From contig JADWQD010000021.1 in the NCBI GenBank assembly GCA_016110215.1, forward strand, positions 62,001-126,000: 64,000 bases of DNA, in the 5' to 3' direction. The notes below the pieces were generated by a model, which worked only from the letters and a program-made list of their open reading frames with translations, had not been told where the DNA came from and made no database searches. Numbering within the stretch: the stretch's first letter is position 1; each line of letters begins with the position of its first letter. The DNA comes from Capronia americana. Lineage: Eukaryota > Ascomycota > Eurotiomycetes > Chaetothyriales > Herpotrichiellaceae. The position numbers and the translations under genes were made by a program. Below are positions 9,457 to 19,320 of this stretch, in pieces.

Positions 9457-11575
9457 CTATAGCTGTGGAACAAGCAGAAAGCTCCCCGCAAATTCGCCTC
9501 CCAAGTGAACCCTATGGCGTCCTTTGTTGAATTGCGGTTCTGCGTGCTTGACGTGAGGATTGTCCCACTCAGGAAGCACCATTGTCTTGCCAGATATCTG
9601 CAGACGGAGGCCTTCTCCTTTCTCGTAAATGATACCCATGGGCCAGATCCCAATGTCCAATTCCACAACTTTGCCGGGAGTAACGTAGTCTGCTCGCAGG
9701 TGCGGATGAACAGGCCAATACTCGGTAGACTTCTCAGGATCGAGTTCGCGGTGCGAAGCCCGCAGCATGCCCGTCGGGCCAAGGTACTTTGTGGGATTGA
9801 CGTTGGCGACCTCTTTGACCGACTTCACACTCAATTCGTGGAGGGGGACATTCGACTGCTCCATGAGTTCCCCGTCCAACGACACCTTTCGCAACATGAC
9901 GTAGATATCAAGATCGTTATGTTCCAGACAGGACATGAAGATCTTCAACTTCGAAAGGCCGGCGAGTGTGGTCTGCTCGGGGAAGACGTAGTCATAGGCG
10001 AGGATGTCACCGGTGGTAGAATCATACGAATGGACTGCATCCTCTGTGCTGGGCGTGGTCTGCAAGGTCTTCTGAGAGGTGAGATATAGCTTTGTATACC
10101 TCGTTCGAGGAACCGGATAATCCGTTTCGACTTGATCGTAGAGCGGATACTGCATCTCGGTTAGCAACAATGCCCTTGAAAACGGGACAGCCAAAGTTCA
10201 CCTTCTCTCCAAACCGATACATCGAGATCCGAACTCTCGGAGTGTTTTCCCAACCGTTGTCTTCACCCTTCAGATATCGGGAAAAGAATCGGTCCAAGTC
10301 ATCAACCGAACGGTAGTGGTAGTCTTCGTACCATTCCTGGTGGGGATGGAATCTCAACCACTTCTGGTCCGTGTTGGTGTATTTCCATGCTCGGAGCGAA
10401 CCCATTGTATGCAGCATGGAGGAGTATGAGCCGAGGATATAGGAAGGGACCTTGATCTTGTTGAAGTCAACGCATTTGGATCTCCAGTAGGCATTGTAGA
10501 ACTCGTGAGCTTGGCCCATCTCTGCAATCGATTCTTGCAGGCCGCGACCTGCGGGAATGTCAGCGACCAACGTGCGGCGCCAGGGTTGCTAGTAACAGAC
10601 CTGGAACACCCCGAAGAACCCACTTCAGGAATGGCGCCCATGGGATACCGCCACGCCGACTCACGTCTCGATACAGATCGCTGAATCCTTCCCACGGCGC
10701 AATTGCTTTGAGGTGAGGAGGTTGCTCCATGGCCGCCCAGTATTGCACAATACTAAGCCATGAGTTTCCCGCCATCCCGACCGCGCCATTGCACCATTCA
10801 TATTTGGCCACACACTCAATGATGTCGTAGCAGTCCTCGCCTAAGACAAACGTGTGAGTTCTGAGAACACAACCATCGAGAGGCGTGGAGCAGCACCTTC
10901 CTTGCGACCGAAAGTGTATAGATTTCCTTCACTGTTGAAAGAGCCACGAGCATCGGGATGAAGGACAGCGTAGCCTCGACGACACCACTCATTTGGATCC
11001 GGGCTAGATATGGCCTGTCAGTCCAGGTCAACACGGTTGGGCAAGTGAAATTTCAACCCTTCAAATTTTTCAAGCCCACTTTGACGATTCTTGGGCACTC
11101 CGACACGATATGGGACCACATCCATCAGGTTTGCACCACTCCCACCCTTGCCATATGGCGAGTGGGCCATGATGATAGGTATCTTCTTCCCACCTGTATC
11201 TGCAGGCCGGTATATGTCCGCATATATCTGGGGGAGAAGTTGTACTTAGCAAGTCGTACAGGTGAGAGAGACCGTGGACTGACATACCTTGACGCCATCT
11301 CGCATGGCAATCTCGACGTCCTTCTCGAATATGATGTCGAGCTCGAGAGGCTTGTTCTCCGGTGTTTTTTGCCAGCCTCGAGATAAGACAGACGTCACGT
11401 AGCCAAAAGGTACAGAAACGACTTTCGGATCTCTGTTGGGCTCGTCTGCTGGAATAGCTTCTTGCCAAATCCACTGGAACCCATCGTCAGGGATCGAACC
11501 TTTGTTATACCCTGGCCAGGACTTGTCAACAGGCATGGCGTTCGGAGTACGCGGTATGAAGTTGATGGAACGCAA
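9457..11575 (-). CDS. CocE/NonD (S15-type) alpha/beta-hydrolase
   Basis: Six exons: 11575-11288, 11227-11058, 11003-10897, 10840-10601, 10548-10202 and 10155-9457, giving 616 residues in frame across all five introns. An N-terminal alpha/beta-hydrolase fold (DGVKIYADIYRP, PIIMAHSPYGKGG, WCRRGYAVLHPDARG) leads to the nucleophile elbow GNSWLS. A C-terminal jelly-roll domain follows (residues about 400-616), ending in HLGGEFAGSFLLVPQL. Bacterial relatives are cocaine esterase, alpha-amino-acid ester hydrolases and Xaa-Pro dipeptidyl peptidases. The Asp-bearing loop usual in bacterial CocE reads LGSYSSMLH here, and a candidate catalytic His lies in RFHPHQEW. The substrate is unknown. No signal peptide, so probably cytosolic. 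The start could lie at the second Met (MPVDKSWPGY). Confidence 0.88.
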
Positions 11576-12549
11576 GGAAGGGACGCTACTAGCAAAAAGG
11601 AGCCAGCTTCAATAGACAATCTTGGCCGAGAGACTGTTTGAAAGGGCGATATCAAGAGGTTAAGAAGAGAATCATCGAGTATGCATGCTTCCGAGATCGC
11701 TTCTACACCGAGCACCGTCGCCGTAAGCCATTCAAGTCGGACTTCCGGAGGACAATCAACGAGCAGGTCTTTACCTTGGCTGCACCCATCGTACGAGATA
11801 GACCAAGGCAAGACGCGCTTTGAGGCCAAGTTCCGGCCTTCCCAAAGTGCCGTGTCCACCGCCCCAGAGATGCCATGTCTTTGGAGGAGAAAGTCGGCAT
11901 GGTTGGTACACGGCCCGGGCAGAAGTCTCTGAATTCACGTCATACAATTGTCAACCTGCCAATTCCGGTAATGTGATTCTGTATTGAGATTCTCATTCTG
12001 AGAGATCACTCCCTCTCCGCTTCCTTCTGTTGGGCAAAGGTGCACATCGTGTCAGAATACGGTGCGTCACTTTCACCTTGAGCGAGAGCTTCATGACACA
12101 CGCATACAGTCTCACAATATTGGCAATCGGAAATCCCACACGACGAACGTCACAGGGTCACAATTCACTCTCTAATGAGGCACAAGGAGTACGATGGCGA
12201 CAATTTTACTCATCATTCAATCTTCTTCACAGCATATGCCGTGGGTTGGCTACGGGACAACGCTTTCCTTACTCCCTCTTCAGAGAATCAACCATTTTGC
12301 TCGTGAGAGCCTCACATGTCTGGTACCAGTATTGTTGACAAGGTCCAATCCTCAGCCAAATTGGGTAGTGTTTCAGCACTCGTAAGTCTTCATGGTGTAT
12401 CGTTACACGTCTTGGGAGCCCTCTCCATTTCTTCTTGTGCGGTAGCAGTAGCCGCAATCCGTTGCGCCCCAAAAATTCCAAAGCATGTCATTAGAGTAAA
12501 CATTGTCTGTTACAATGTCATACATGATGTTTCAGTCTTCAGACGTCCA
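11576..12549. other. Intergenic, no gene seen
   Basis: About 970 bases between the hydrolase start and the stop of the next minus-strand gene. A 154-codon ORF (11395-11859, minus) overlaps the hydrolase first exon in another frame and is judged spurious. Confidence 0.45.
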
Positions 12550-14124
12550 TCATCTCAGCTTCTGTTGGGTTTCCCATCGCTGACGGCTCTTGTTCATCTC
12601 GTCTGCGTCAAACGCTGGCATCTCATGAGCAGCTTGTTCCCGAACAGAGTGCATACTGTTGCTCTGGGACAAAGCCGTATTGGAACGCATTCTTCGTATG
12701 CTCAACTTGCTCTTCAGGCTACGATCCTTTCCAGGGGTACTCGGAGGACGTTCCGAGTCTTCCATAATGGACATCATGTTCATGACCATATCTGTAGGAT
12801 GTGCTGTTGGTGTGCGAGGACGCTGATCGTCCTTTACGTTGTTTCGACTCTTGATCTTCCGCAACTCACGAGCAATCCGCTCGAGGGTTGATCCGGAAGA
12901 TTTGTGCGTTACGATGATATCGTCGTCCTTTAGTGGAGGCAACGGCTTCTCAAACAGATCCTTATCTTGGGAGACTTGGCGGCTGTGGTTACGGCTCCCG
13001 TTGCTGAAGCTGCTGCTGGTGCTCGGTCTGGTCGTGTGGCTTCTTTGGCTCTGGGCTGACTTGTTGCTCTGAGCAGAGTTGCGATTGGACGAGCTACCGG
13101 ATGATCCGAAAGAAATAGCAGAGTCCACCTTTCGGCGGCCTTCCTCCTCATGATCAGTGGAGTTGAACGACACGGCAGTCGGCGACTGACCATGACCTGT
13201 GATGTCATAGCACTCTTCGATGATGCTGTTGGCCAGGCTAATATACTTGTCCAGGGAGTCCCGCAGGGTGACCCAGCCATTTGCATCTTCCTTTCGCTTG
13301 GCGTGGTTCATCAGGTAGGTCAAGACCGATGGTCCCGTCTTTTCCACTGCCGTGATGTATTTGAAGAATTGGTTGCGCTGCTGGGTCAATATCTGAGGGG
13401 TCAGCTGCGCCGTGGGTTGCACAAAGTGGCCAGCATTCATGTTGATGGGAGGGTAAAGGGTGTTGAGCATGGCAAGACAGTTCCCTTTATCGAAGGGAGT
13501 CAGTGACAGTTCGTTGATAAGCGTCCAGCGTCGCAGTCCTAGATAGACTTGGGTGTAGAGTGCTTCAACCTTGCGCTCCCGCTCTTCAATATCCATGACC
13601 CAGCGTAGAACACCTGGATACTTCTGTGCCAGTTTGTCTCGATGACTGATGTCTCCTTGGTCGATACCAAGCTTGTCCAAAGCTGCCACGACCTCCCGCC
13701 GGCGTCGAACTTCCAAGTCCTTGAGGTAGTCCATCGCAGTCAGCGCTTGAGGGAAGTCGACTTGGTCGAGTTCGCGTGGAAAGCATCGTCGAACGAAGCT
13801 TGTGATGAAGCTGGGGGGAAGGGATGCTGGCTGAGAGGGGATTTGCGATATGTGTTGCACGAGAGTCGCCCTCAACTGAGCAGCGGCAGTCATGGTGGTC
13901 ATGTTCTGTTGCTCCTCAACGGCCGCGGCAGGCTGTCGGGGAAAGGCATTTCCAGGCACTGAGTTCGGTGAAGGGAGGGGTGTGCACTGTTGATGTTGAG
14001 TCGTGGCGTTGAGAGTGTACATGGTCCGCAAGGGTATCTCATAGGTGCCGGGGTAGGTCAATAGATGTTCCAGTACCCATGGATAGGCGGCACCTCGGTT
14101 GTCTTCTTCCTCGACACACGACAT
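12550..14124 (-). CDS. Unknown fungal protein with helical core and Ser-rich tail
   Basis: Intronless, 524 residues, ATG at 14124. Residues about 75-330 look folded and helical, with patches such as FVRRCFPRELDQVDFPQAL, YPGVLRWVMDIEERERK and LGLRRWTLINEL. From about residue 340 the chain becomes Ser-, Asn- and Arg-rich and probably disordered, with basic RxxS sites that suit kinase control. The C-terminus is again charged (MNKSRQRWETQQKLR). There is no signal peptide, membrane segment or enzyme motif. Good codon use and the sharp change from folded to disordered regions support a real gene. I do not recognise the family. A later start at MTTMTAAAQL is possible. Confidence 0.75.
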   Translation of the reverse strand: MSCVEEEDNRGAAYPWVLEHLLTYPGTYEIPLRTMYTLNATTQHQQCTPLPSPNSVPGNAFPRQPAAAVEEQQNMTTMTAAAQLRATLVQHISQIPSQPASLPPSFITSFVRRCFPRELDQVDFPQALTAMDYLKDLEVRRRREVVAALDKLGIDQGDISHRDKLAQKYPGVLRWVMDIEERERKVEALYTQVYLGLRRWTLINELSLTPFDKGNCLAMLNTLYPPINMNAGHFVQPTAQLTPQILTQQRNQFFKYITAVEKTGPSVLTYLMNHAKRKEDANGWVTLRDSLDKYISLANSIIEECYDITGHGQSPTAVSFNSTDHEEEGRRKVDSAISFGSSGSSSNRNSAQSNKSAQSQRSHTTRPSTSSSFSNGSRNHSRQVSQDKDLFEKPLPPLKDDDIIVTHKSSGSTLERIARELRKIKSRNNVKDDQRPRTPTAHPTDMVMNMMSIMEDSERPPSTPGKDRSLKSKLSIRRMRSNTALSQSNSMHSVREQAAHEMPAFDADEMNKSRQRWETQQKLR

Positions 14125-15110
14125 GTTCGCGTAGGCGGTGGTTCGAGCGAGGCTCCAAGCTGCGGAGAGCTGCCGCGTCGAGTCTCGGTATAACAGTTGC
14201 AGAAGGATGGCCGTAGAAGTGAAGAGAAAATTCTCCCGGTGTCCAGTGCTTCGAGACCCTTCTCTTGAGGTTGGCGCCGATGTGTCTGTACTACCTGCTC
14301 CGCGTCCAGTTGTCTATGACATACGGGATTTGTCAAGGAGCGAGTGTTGTGAGAGGGTGAAGAATCGGACGCGAATACAGCGAGTGGGCCCGAACGTCGT
14401 GCACCGTGCGGCGTAACAAGCCGAGAAATACGGTTGGAGGTAGGGTGAGTTTGGTTCAATCTAAACAACAGTGAACAGATGACGATTGCTGAAAGGCTAA
14501 ACCGTGGTATGAAGGCTGCTCGAAGGGAAGGATCGAGAACGGGCAACGGCTAAAGAAGGACAAAAGGCACTGTCGACAGTGTCCTTGGTACGATCGATGC
14601 GACAATGAGTGTGCAAGTGAGTGAGAGGTTGATGGTAGGCTGTCCACTCGATGTGGTGTTTTGGTGTCTCGGAGACTGGCCTCGAGTTGTCTGTAAAAGA
14701 GTGAGTCTTGAGGCTCGAGACTCGAACCTTGGTTCTTGAGTGTCGAGAAGAACCTGCAGCAAGGACTTGGGCCGGTGAAGTAACCAACAGCCGCTAACAA
14801 CGGGAACTGTGAAAATGCAAGATTCTGAGTGGAGTGGAGACGGCCGGATAGCGACTGGGCCGGATTCAACTTCGGCGGCAGGGGTTAGGCATGGGTCTGC
14901 CGCTAACACGGTAGGGATCTTGGTCTCCAGGCTTAGCCCATAGCTGCCCGATAGCTCTGCTTTCTCCCGCGCAGGCTGGTGCGAGCACTAGTAAGTTATT
15001 ACGCGGGTGATTGAGAGTGGCTTGACTCGAGTCTCCTCAAACGCGGCACCTCGCACTTGATTATCGGTCACTTACGAGTGAGTGCCCAGGGATGAGCATC
15101 TCGCACCGCA

Positions 15111-15131
15111 ACGCCCAACGCCCAACGCCCA
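15111..15131. repeat. Short tandem repeat (ACGCCCA)3
   Basis: Three perfect 7-base copies followed by a partial ACGG. Confidence 0.9.
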
Positions 15132-16447
15132 ACGGCAACGGGGTTTGGCTCCCTTTTCCATCCCGCCGTCTTCCGATCAACGCTTCATCGGATGTCAATC
15201 TTTGATTTTCAGACTGTCACACTCCCATCGCGTGCAGAATCTCGGGCTGTCCCGCAGTGTCGCTCCCTCCCCTTCACTGTTGTGACCCTAGTCATCTTCT
15301 TGAAGAGTTCGACCCTGATACAAGTCGCCCTTGGCATCTTCCCGCCCGTGACTTAGACTTTGGGCTATCTTCATCGTCTTAGTTTGGTCTTGTAGCGGAC
15401 TATCAGGCTATCGATAATCCATCACCGGGTACGGAGTAACCAGGACAGAGGCAAAGCTCTCCCGTTTCCTCGTAGAGCCTAGAGATCCTGGCCGTTCGAG
15501 TGACCAAGCCAGTGAAAGACCTAAAGACCTAAAGACTCGCTCCGCTGTCCCCGTCGACACAGTATTGGTTCGCTAACACGCGACCTCTAGCCTAAGCCCC
15601 TTTGCCCTCTGGCGTCCACTTGGATTCAGGCACAATTCTCGGTTCTAGCCTCACCAGCCTCTAGCCTGGACAAAGTCCAACGCTCCTGTGAAGCACGAAC
15701 GGAATCAGCTACCATCACTTCCATCATCTTTCCGCTAACCACGGGGCAAGTTGAATGCTACCTGACTAGCCCAGAATCAGTCTACCAAGTACAGAGCTCT
15801 GTGCTTACTACGAGTACTCATGTGGGACGATGCTCTCATGTCCAGGAAGAAATGCCACGACGGGACCTGCGCACTCTCTCTTTCGTTTGTCTTTCGTGAC
15901 CAATTGGACTTTCCGCCCCTTATGGTGGCTGTGATGCACTCGTGCCCTGTCAAATTACGCAACCAACGAGACACAACTGGAATTTTCATAGGTCAAAGAG
16001 GGCTGAGGCGTCGAGTGTAAAGATGTCAGTCCCCTGATTCACCATGACGTCCATGCTGCAAGTGGCTGTCCGATGGCATGGAGGGGCACCAGGCTCCAAA
16101 TCCTGCCCGTGTCAGGGCGGAGATCTCCCACGCAGGATTTTCACCAAACAGTCAGGAGTGGAAAAGTCTGCCGACACCTGCAGGGGGCTTTCAACCGTTC
16201 CTGAGCCGCACGATACCAGATTAGGACTCGCACGGCAGTGCGTACCCTTGTCCCGGGTGCCTGAAAGCTGCATTCTCCAGGGCACGCGGGAACAGCAGGG
16301 GTGACGGGCAAATCGCAACCTTGCGCCCAGCAATATCCCCGATAGGCCGGCCGCCCGACTGCGGCAGCGCACTATTCCAGGCTACGTTGGCGTCTTCTGC
16401 GTTCTGGGGAGTTCCTCAGACTGCCGCTCGTCAGGCTCACACACAGT

Positions 16448-16459
16448 ACGAGTACTCGT
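16448..16459. repeat. 12-base perfect palindrome ACGAGTACTCGT
   Basis: Exact self-complement in a gene-free region. Related CGAGTACTC or AGTACTCG pieces occur near 15811, 17008 and 17551. Confidence 0.9.
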
Positions 16460-17590
16460 GATGGCTCGCAGGGCTCGAAGCACGACGGTTGATATTGCCT
16501 GTACCCAGTACTGCGACTGAAACTGGTTCGGTATGTCTCGATCCGAACCATCAACACATGACTTGCTGTTTCAAGAGCGTGTGACATCTGCAGGAGCCTG
16601 GCTCCAGCAATCCAGCCCACGCAAACCCGAGCAATCTCCTTACCATTGCTATCACGCAGATGGCATTTTTGAGAACGGCGGGCACCAGAGCTCCCAGCCC
16701 CAGTGAGGTTGTCAGTTTGGGCAAACATGATGGAAACGCTGACCTGAAGAATCCAGTCGGCCCACCAGACGAGGGTCTCAAACTCTGAAATTTCAAGAAG
16801 AAGCTGGTGGAACAGGCGAGATCCCGAGGCCTTTGGTTTGTGACTGGGCGTCATGTCTTCACTGTTTGTGCAACCCCACGGCTTGATATCTCGCACACAA
16901 CACGGCCGACGCCGCCACTGCTTGTCCAGCTCCCGCTTGCTTCCTCCGAGAGCAATCACAATACTCGTAATCTCCTGGGATGTGGAATGACCGTTGTTGA
17001 GACAGAGAGTACTCGTACCCGTGCCTGAGCAGCTTAGCAACCGTTTTTTGATGATCAACTATGGTCAACTGAAATTATGGGGACGCATCCTGCTGTCCCG
17101 GACGCACGGTGCTGCTACACAAACCCTAGCAGGGAGCAAGGTTCGCAGGATGCGTGGACCCAGCCTAATCCGTTTCCAACATCGTCACACTACTCTCTGA
17201 ACGGGAATGGCCTTGTTGATCGAGTGCTCAAAACAAAACAAACGGCGTAGATCTCAACACGGATTGGGGATGGGATCCAGCCCTCTGACCATGGCCCATC
17301 TCCTCCTTCAGACTCTCGCCTCTTGTGGCTCGAAATCAACTGCCCAAGGCGGCGCTGGTGCTCAAGACTCATCGCCCCCATTCCCGCCCTGCTTGGACTA
17401 TCCCGGGTATCCATACTCCGTAGACTCATTATAACATCAATGGTGCTGACGAAACACACAGCGCTATTACGCTTCGAAACCTCCGCCAGGTCCCCTACTC
17501 GTAGCAAGACAGTAAAATCTCCTTCAGATATCCTGATGGACACAGTACCCAGTACTCGGACTCGGACTGGGGACAACAATCGTGACGGCT

Positions 17591-18970
17591 TCAGGCGTCG
17601 CTCTCTTCTTCCGGAGAGCTCTTTCCACTTTGCTCTGACTCGGCTAGATCGCTCAAAGCCCACTCGCCCAAGAATCCTTCCTCTTTAACGGGACTGATCA
17701 AGTCGACCCCGTTCTTCTCCGCCCACTCCACCACTTTGGAGCGATGGACGATCATCGTTGCCAATTCCTCGGAGTCGGCTTCGGCCACTGGAGCCTGAGA
17801 CGCAGTCGCGGTACCGTTCGCTTCACTCGCCAATGTCCTCGTGTTTTTCCGTCTCGGCAACATCAGTTTACAGATTCCCATTTCCGTCAAGGCAGCAACG
17901 ACATCCTCCCCTAGCATGCCTGTTCGATCACCAATCTCCTTGACCGTCATCTCTTCCTTCCTCGGCTGGACAGTCTTTCTGCTCCGGCCGTTGGCAGTAT
18001 CAAACACTCTTCTCGCATCAGCATCTGCGCTTTGACCCATGATGAATCGGGCGATGCGTTCGGACCAGAACCTCAGGTATGACTTCCTGCCCATGGTGCT
18101 CAACGGCTTCTCAGGCCCTCCAATCACTCCGCCTTCCCATTCCCATCCGCTGAGCTTGTAGGAGATTGCCATCAGCAATTGACCTAGTTGACGGTGCTGG
18201 AAGGGGGGGAAGATTAAAATGCATGCTAGATTGTTGGAATCCCACGAGAGATTCTCTTTGGAGAAGAAACCAAGCACGCGGGTTTGGTAGAGGATGTCAT
18301 CCTCGTCGCCTGCGTTTGTAGATGAGCTGCGTGTCCGCCCGCGTGTCTTTGGCGGTGCCGGAGATGGTGGATTTTCCGGTTTGGTGTAAGTCAAGACGTA
18401 ATATTTGAAGCCGCCGGTGTCGAAGAAGACGCTCTTCTGCTCGAGGAACAGCTTGCCAAACAGCGACAGGTTCTGGCAGTACAATTTCTCCTTTTCGCCT
18501 TCAATTTCCCATACTGCGTAGCCTTCCCATTCGTAGACTTTGAAGGCCGACTCCGGCACTGGTTGGTTGTGCTCTTGGCCTGACCGGCGCAGAAGGCGGT
18601 GATGGGCGAGGTGTTGGGGCAAGTGTTGCTGGACAGGCGTGTAGCGGAAACAACACGGACAGACGTAGAGCAGTGGGCAGATGGGTTCCTCGGCTCTCAC
18701 CAAACTATGGTGTCCGTGAGGCCCATGGCCATGGCCGTTCCTCGACTCCGACCCCGACGTGACTGAGCCACTTCCAAGTCCCTGTTGCTGAAGGATAATG
18801 CTGTCGGGATAAGGGGAGTAGTACCACGCATCAAAGAGCAGATTCCCCAGTACTACTTGATGGATGTTGCGGTTAAGAACCTTCAACGACGCGCGACGGG
18901 AGCGGTGAGGTGAGCCTTCTGGAAGGACAGCGGTGGAGGTCGTCGTTGCTTTGTCTATGGCGGAGGGCAT
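17591..18970 (-). CDS. SAS2: MYST-family histone acetyltransferase, Sas2-like
   Basis: Intronless, 459 residues from the ATG at 18970; the 15 upstream codons begin with TTG and are excluded. MYST enzymes move acetyl from acetyl-CoA to histone lysines; yeast Sas2 acetylates H4 K16 at silencing boundaries. An N-terminal zinc finger (CPCC, then His pairs in HLPQHLAHHR) precedes the catalytic core: YEWEGYAVWEIEGEKEKLYCQNLSLFGKLFL is split here by position only, with its key part LYCQNLSLFGKLFL. Then come FFDTGGFKYYVLT, the catalytic-Cys strand NLACILIFPP, the acetyl-CoA loop QHRQLGQLLM, and GGPEKPLS with the likely general-base Glu. No chromodomain is visible, which fits Sas2 rather than Esa1. 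The acetyl-CoA loop is unusual because the first Gly of the usual Q-x-x-G-x-G/A is Gln. Shares a 350-base promoter with the DnaJ gene. Confidence 0.9.
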   Translation of the reverse strand: MPSAIDKATTTSTAVLPEGSPHRSRRASLKVLNRNIHQVVLGNLLFDAWYYSPYPDSIILQQQGLGSGSVTSGSESRNGHGHGPHGHHSLVRAEEPICPLLYVCPCCFRYTPVQQHLPQHLAHHRLLRRSGQEHNQPVPESAFKVYEWEGYAVWEIEGEKEKLYCQNLSLFGKLFLEQKSVFFDTGGFKYYVLTYTKPENPPSPAPPKTRGRTRSSSTNAGDEDDILYQTRVLGFFSKENLSWDSNNLACILIFPPFQHRQLGQLLMAISYKLSGWEWEGGVIGGPEKPLSTMGRKSYLRFWSERIARFIMGQSADADARRVFDTANGRSRKTVQPRKEEMTVKEIGDRTGMLGEDVVAALTEMGICKLMLPRRKNTRTLASEANGTATASQAPVAEADSEELATMIVHRSKVVEWAEKNGVDLISPVKEEGFLGEWALSDLAESEQSGKSSPEEESDA

Positions 18971-19320
18971 TGTGATGGAATCATCGCGATAGGGCAGATG
19001 CGCATCTTTGGGCAAGACTTGTTATTATCATGTGCTGGCCGCGCTGGAGCCAGTTTTGTTCCTCCGTGTCGTTGTGTTCATCGTCGAAGTCGCCGCCGCA
19101 CTCGTTCAAGCAGCCAATCATCGTCGGCGGTGGCGTGGCCTGCAAAAGGCCAGCATGTTCGAGTCGAATTCACATTCCGGACAATGACAGCGACGACCCG
19201 CTTCTCATCTCACGCTCTTTATTCCTTTATCCCTCCTCTTCGAATCCGTGTACTACTACAGTCGATTTCGTTTCTCTCTCTGCATTACACTGGCGACGAC
19301 TACTGCACTGCTATGCAACC
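18971..19320. promoter_or_regulatory. Divergent promoter, Sas2-like / DnaJ
   Basis: 350 bases separate the two start codons, so both genes must be driven from here. Pyrimidine-rich tracts lie just upstream of the DnaJ ATG. Confidence 0.6.

Larger units (their letters stand above)
14125..17590. other. 3.5-kb gene-free region
   Basis: No ORF here has domain, splice or codon support. It contains the promoter and leader of the 12.5-kb gene, a 3-copy heptamer repeat at 15111-15131, and scattered GTACT-centred palindromes between 15.8 and 17.6 kb. I see no transposase, reverse transcriptase or RNA gene. Confidence 0.5.

Noticed and set aside
11395..11859. 154-codon minus-strand ORF upstream of the hydrolase
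   Set aside because: It overlaps the first hydrolase exon in another frame and has no domain or codon support.
12316..12891. 191-codon plus-strand ORF
   Set aside because: Its 3' half is antisense to the end of the 524-residue gene, and it has no recognisable domain.
19030..19320. 97-codon upstream extension of the DnaJ protein
   Set aside because: A true signal peptide begins at the ATG at 19321, and the upstream residues are low-complexity promoter translation.
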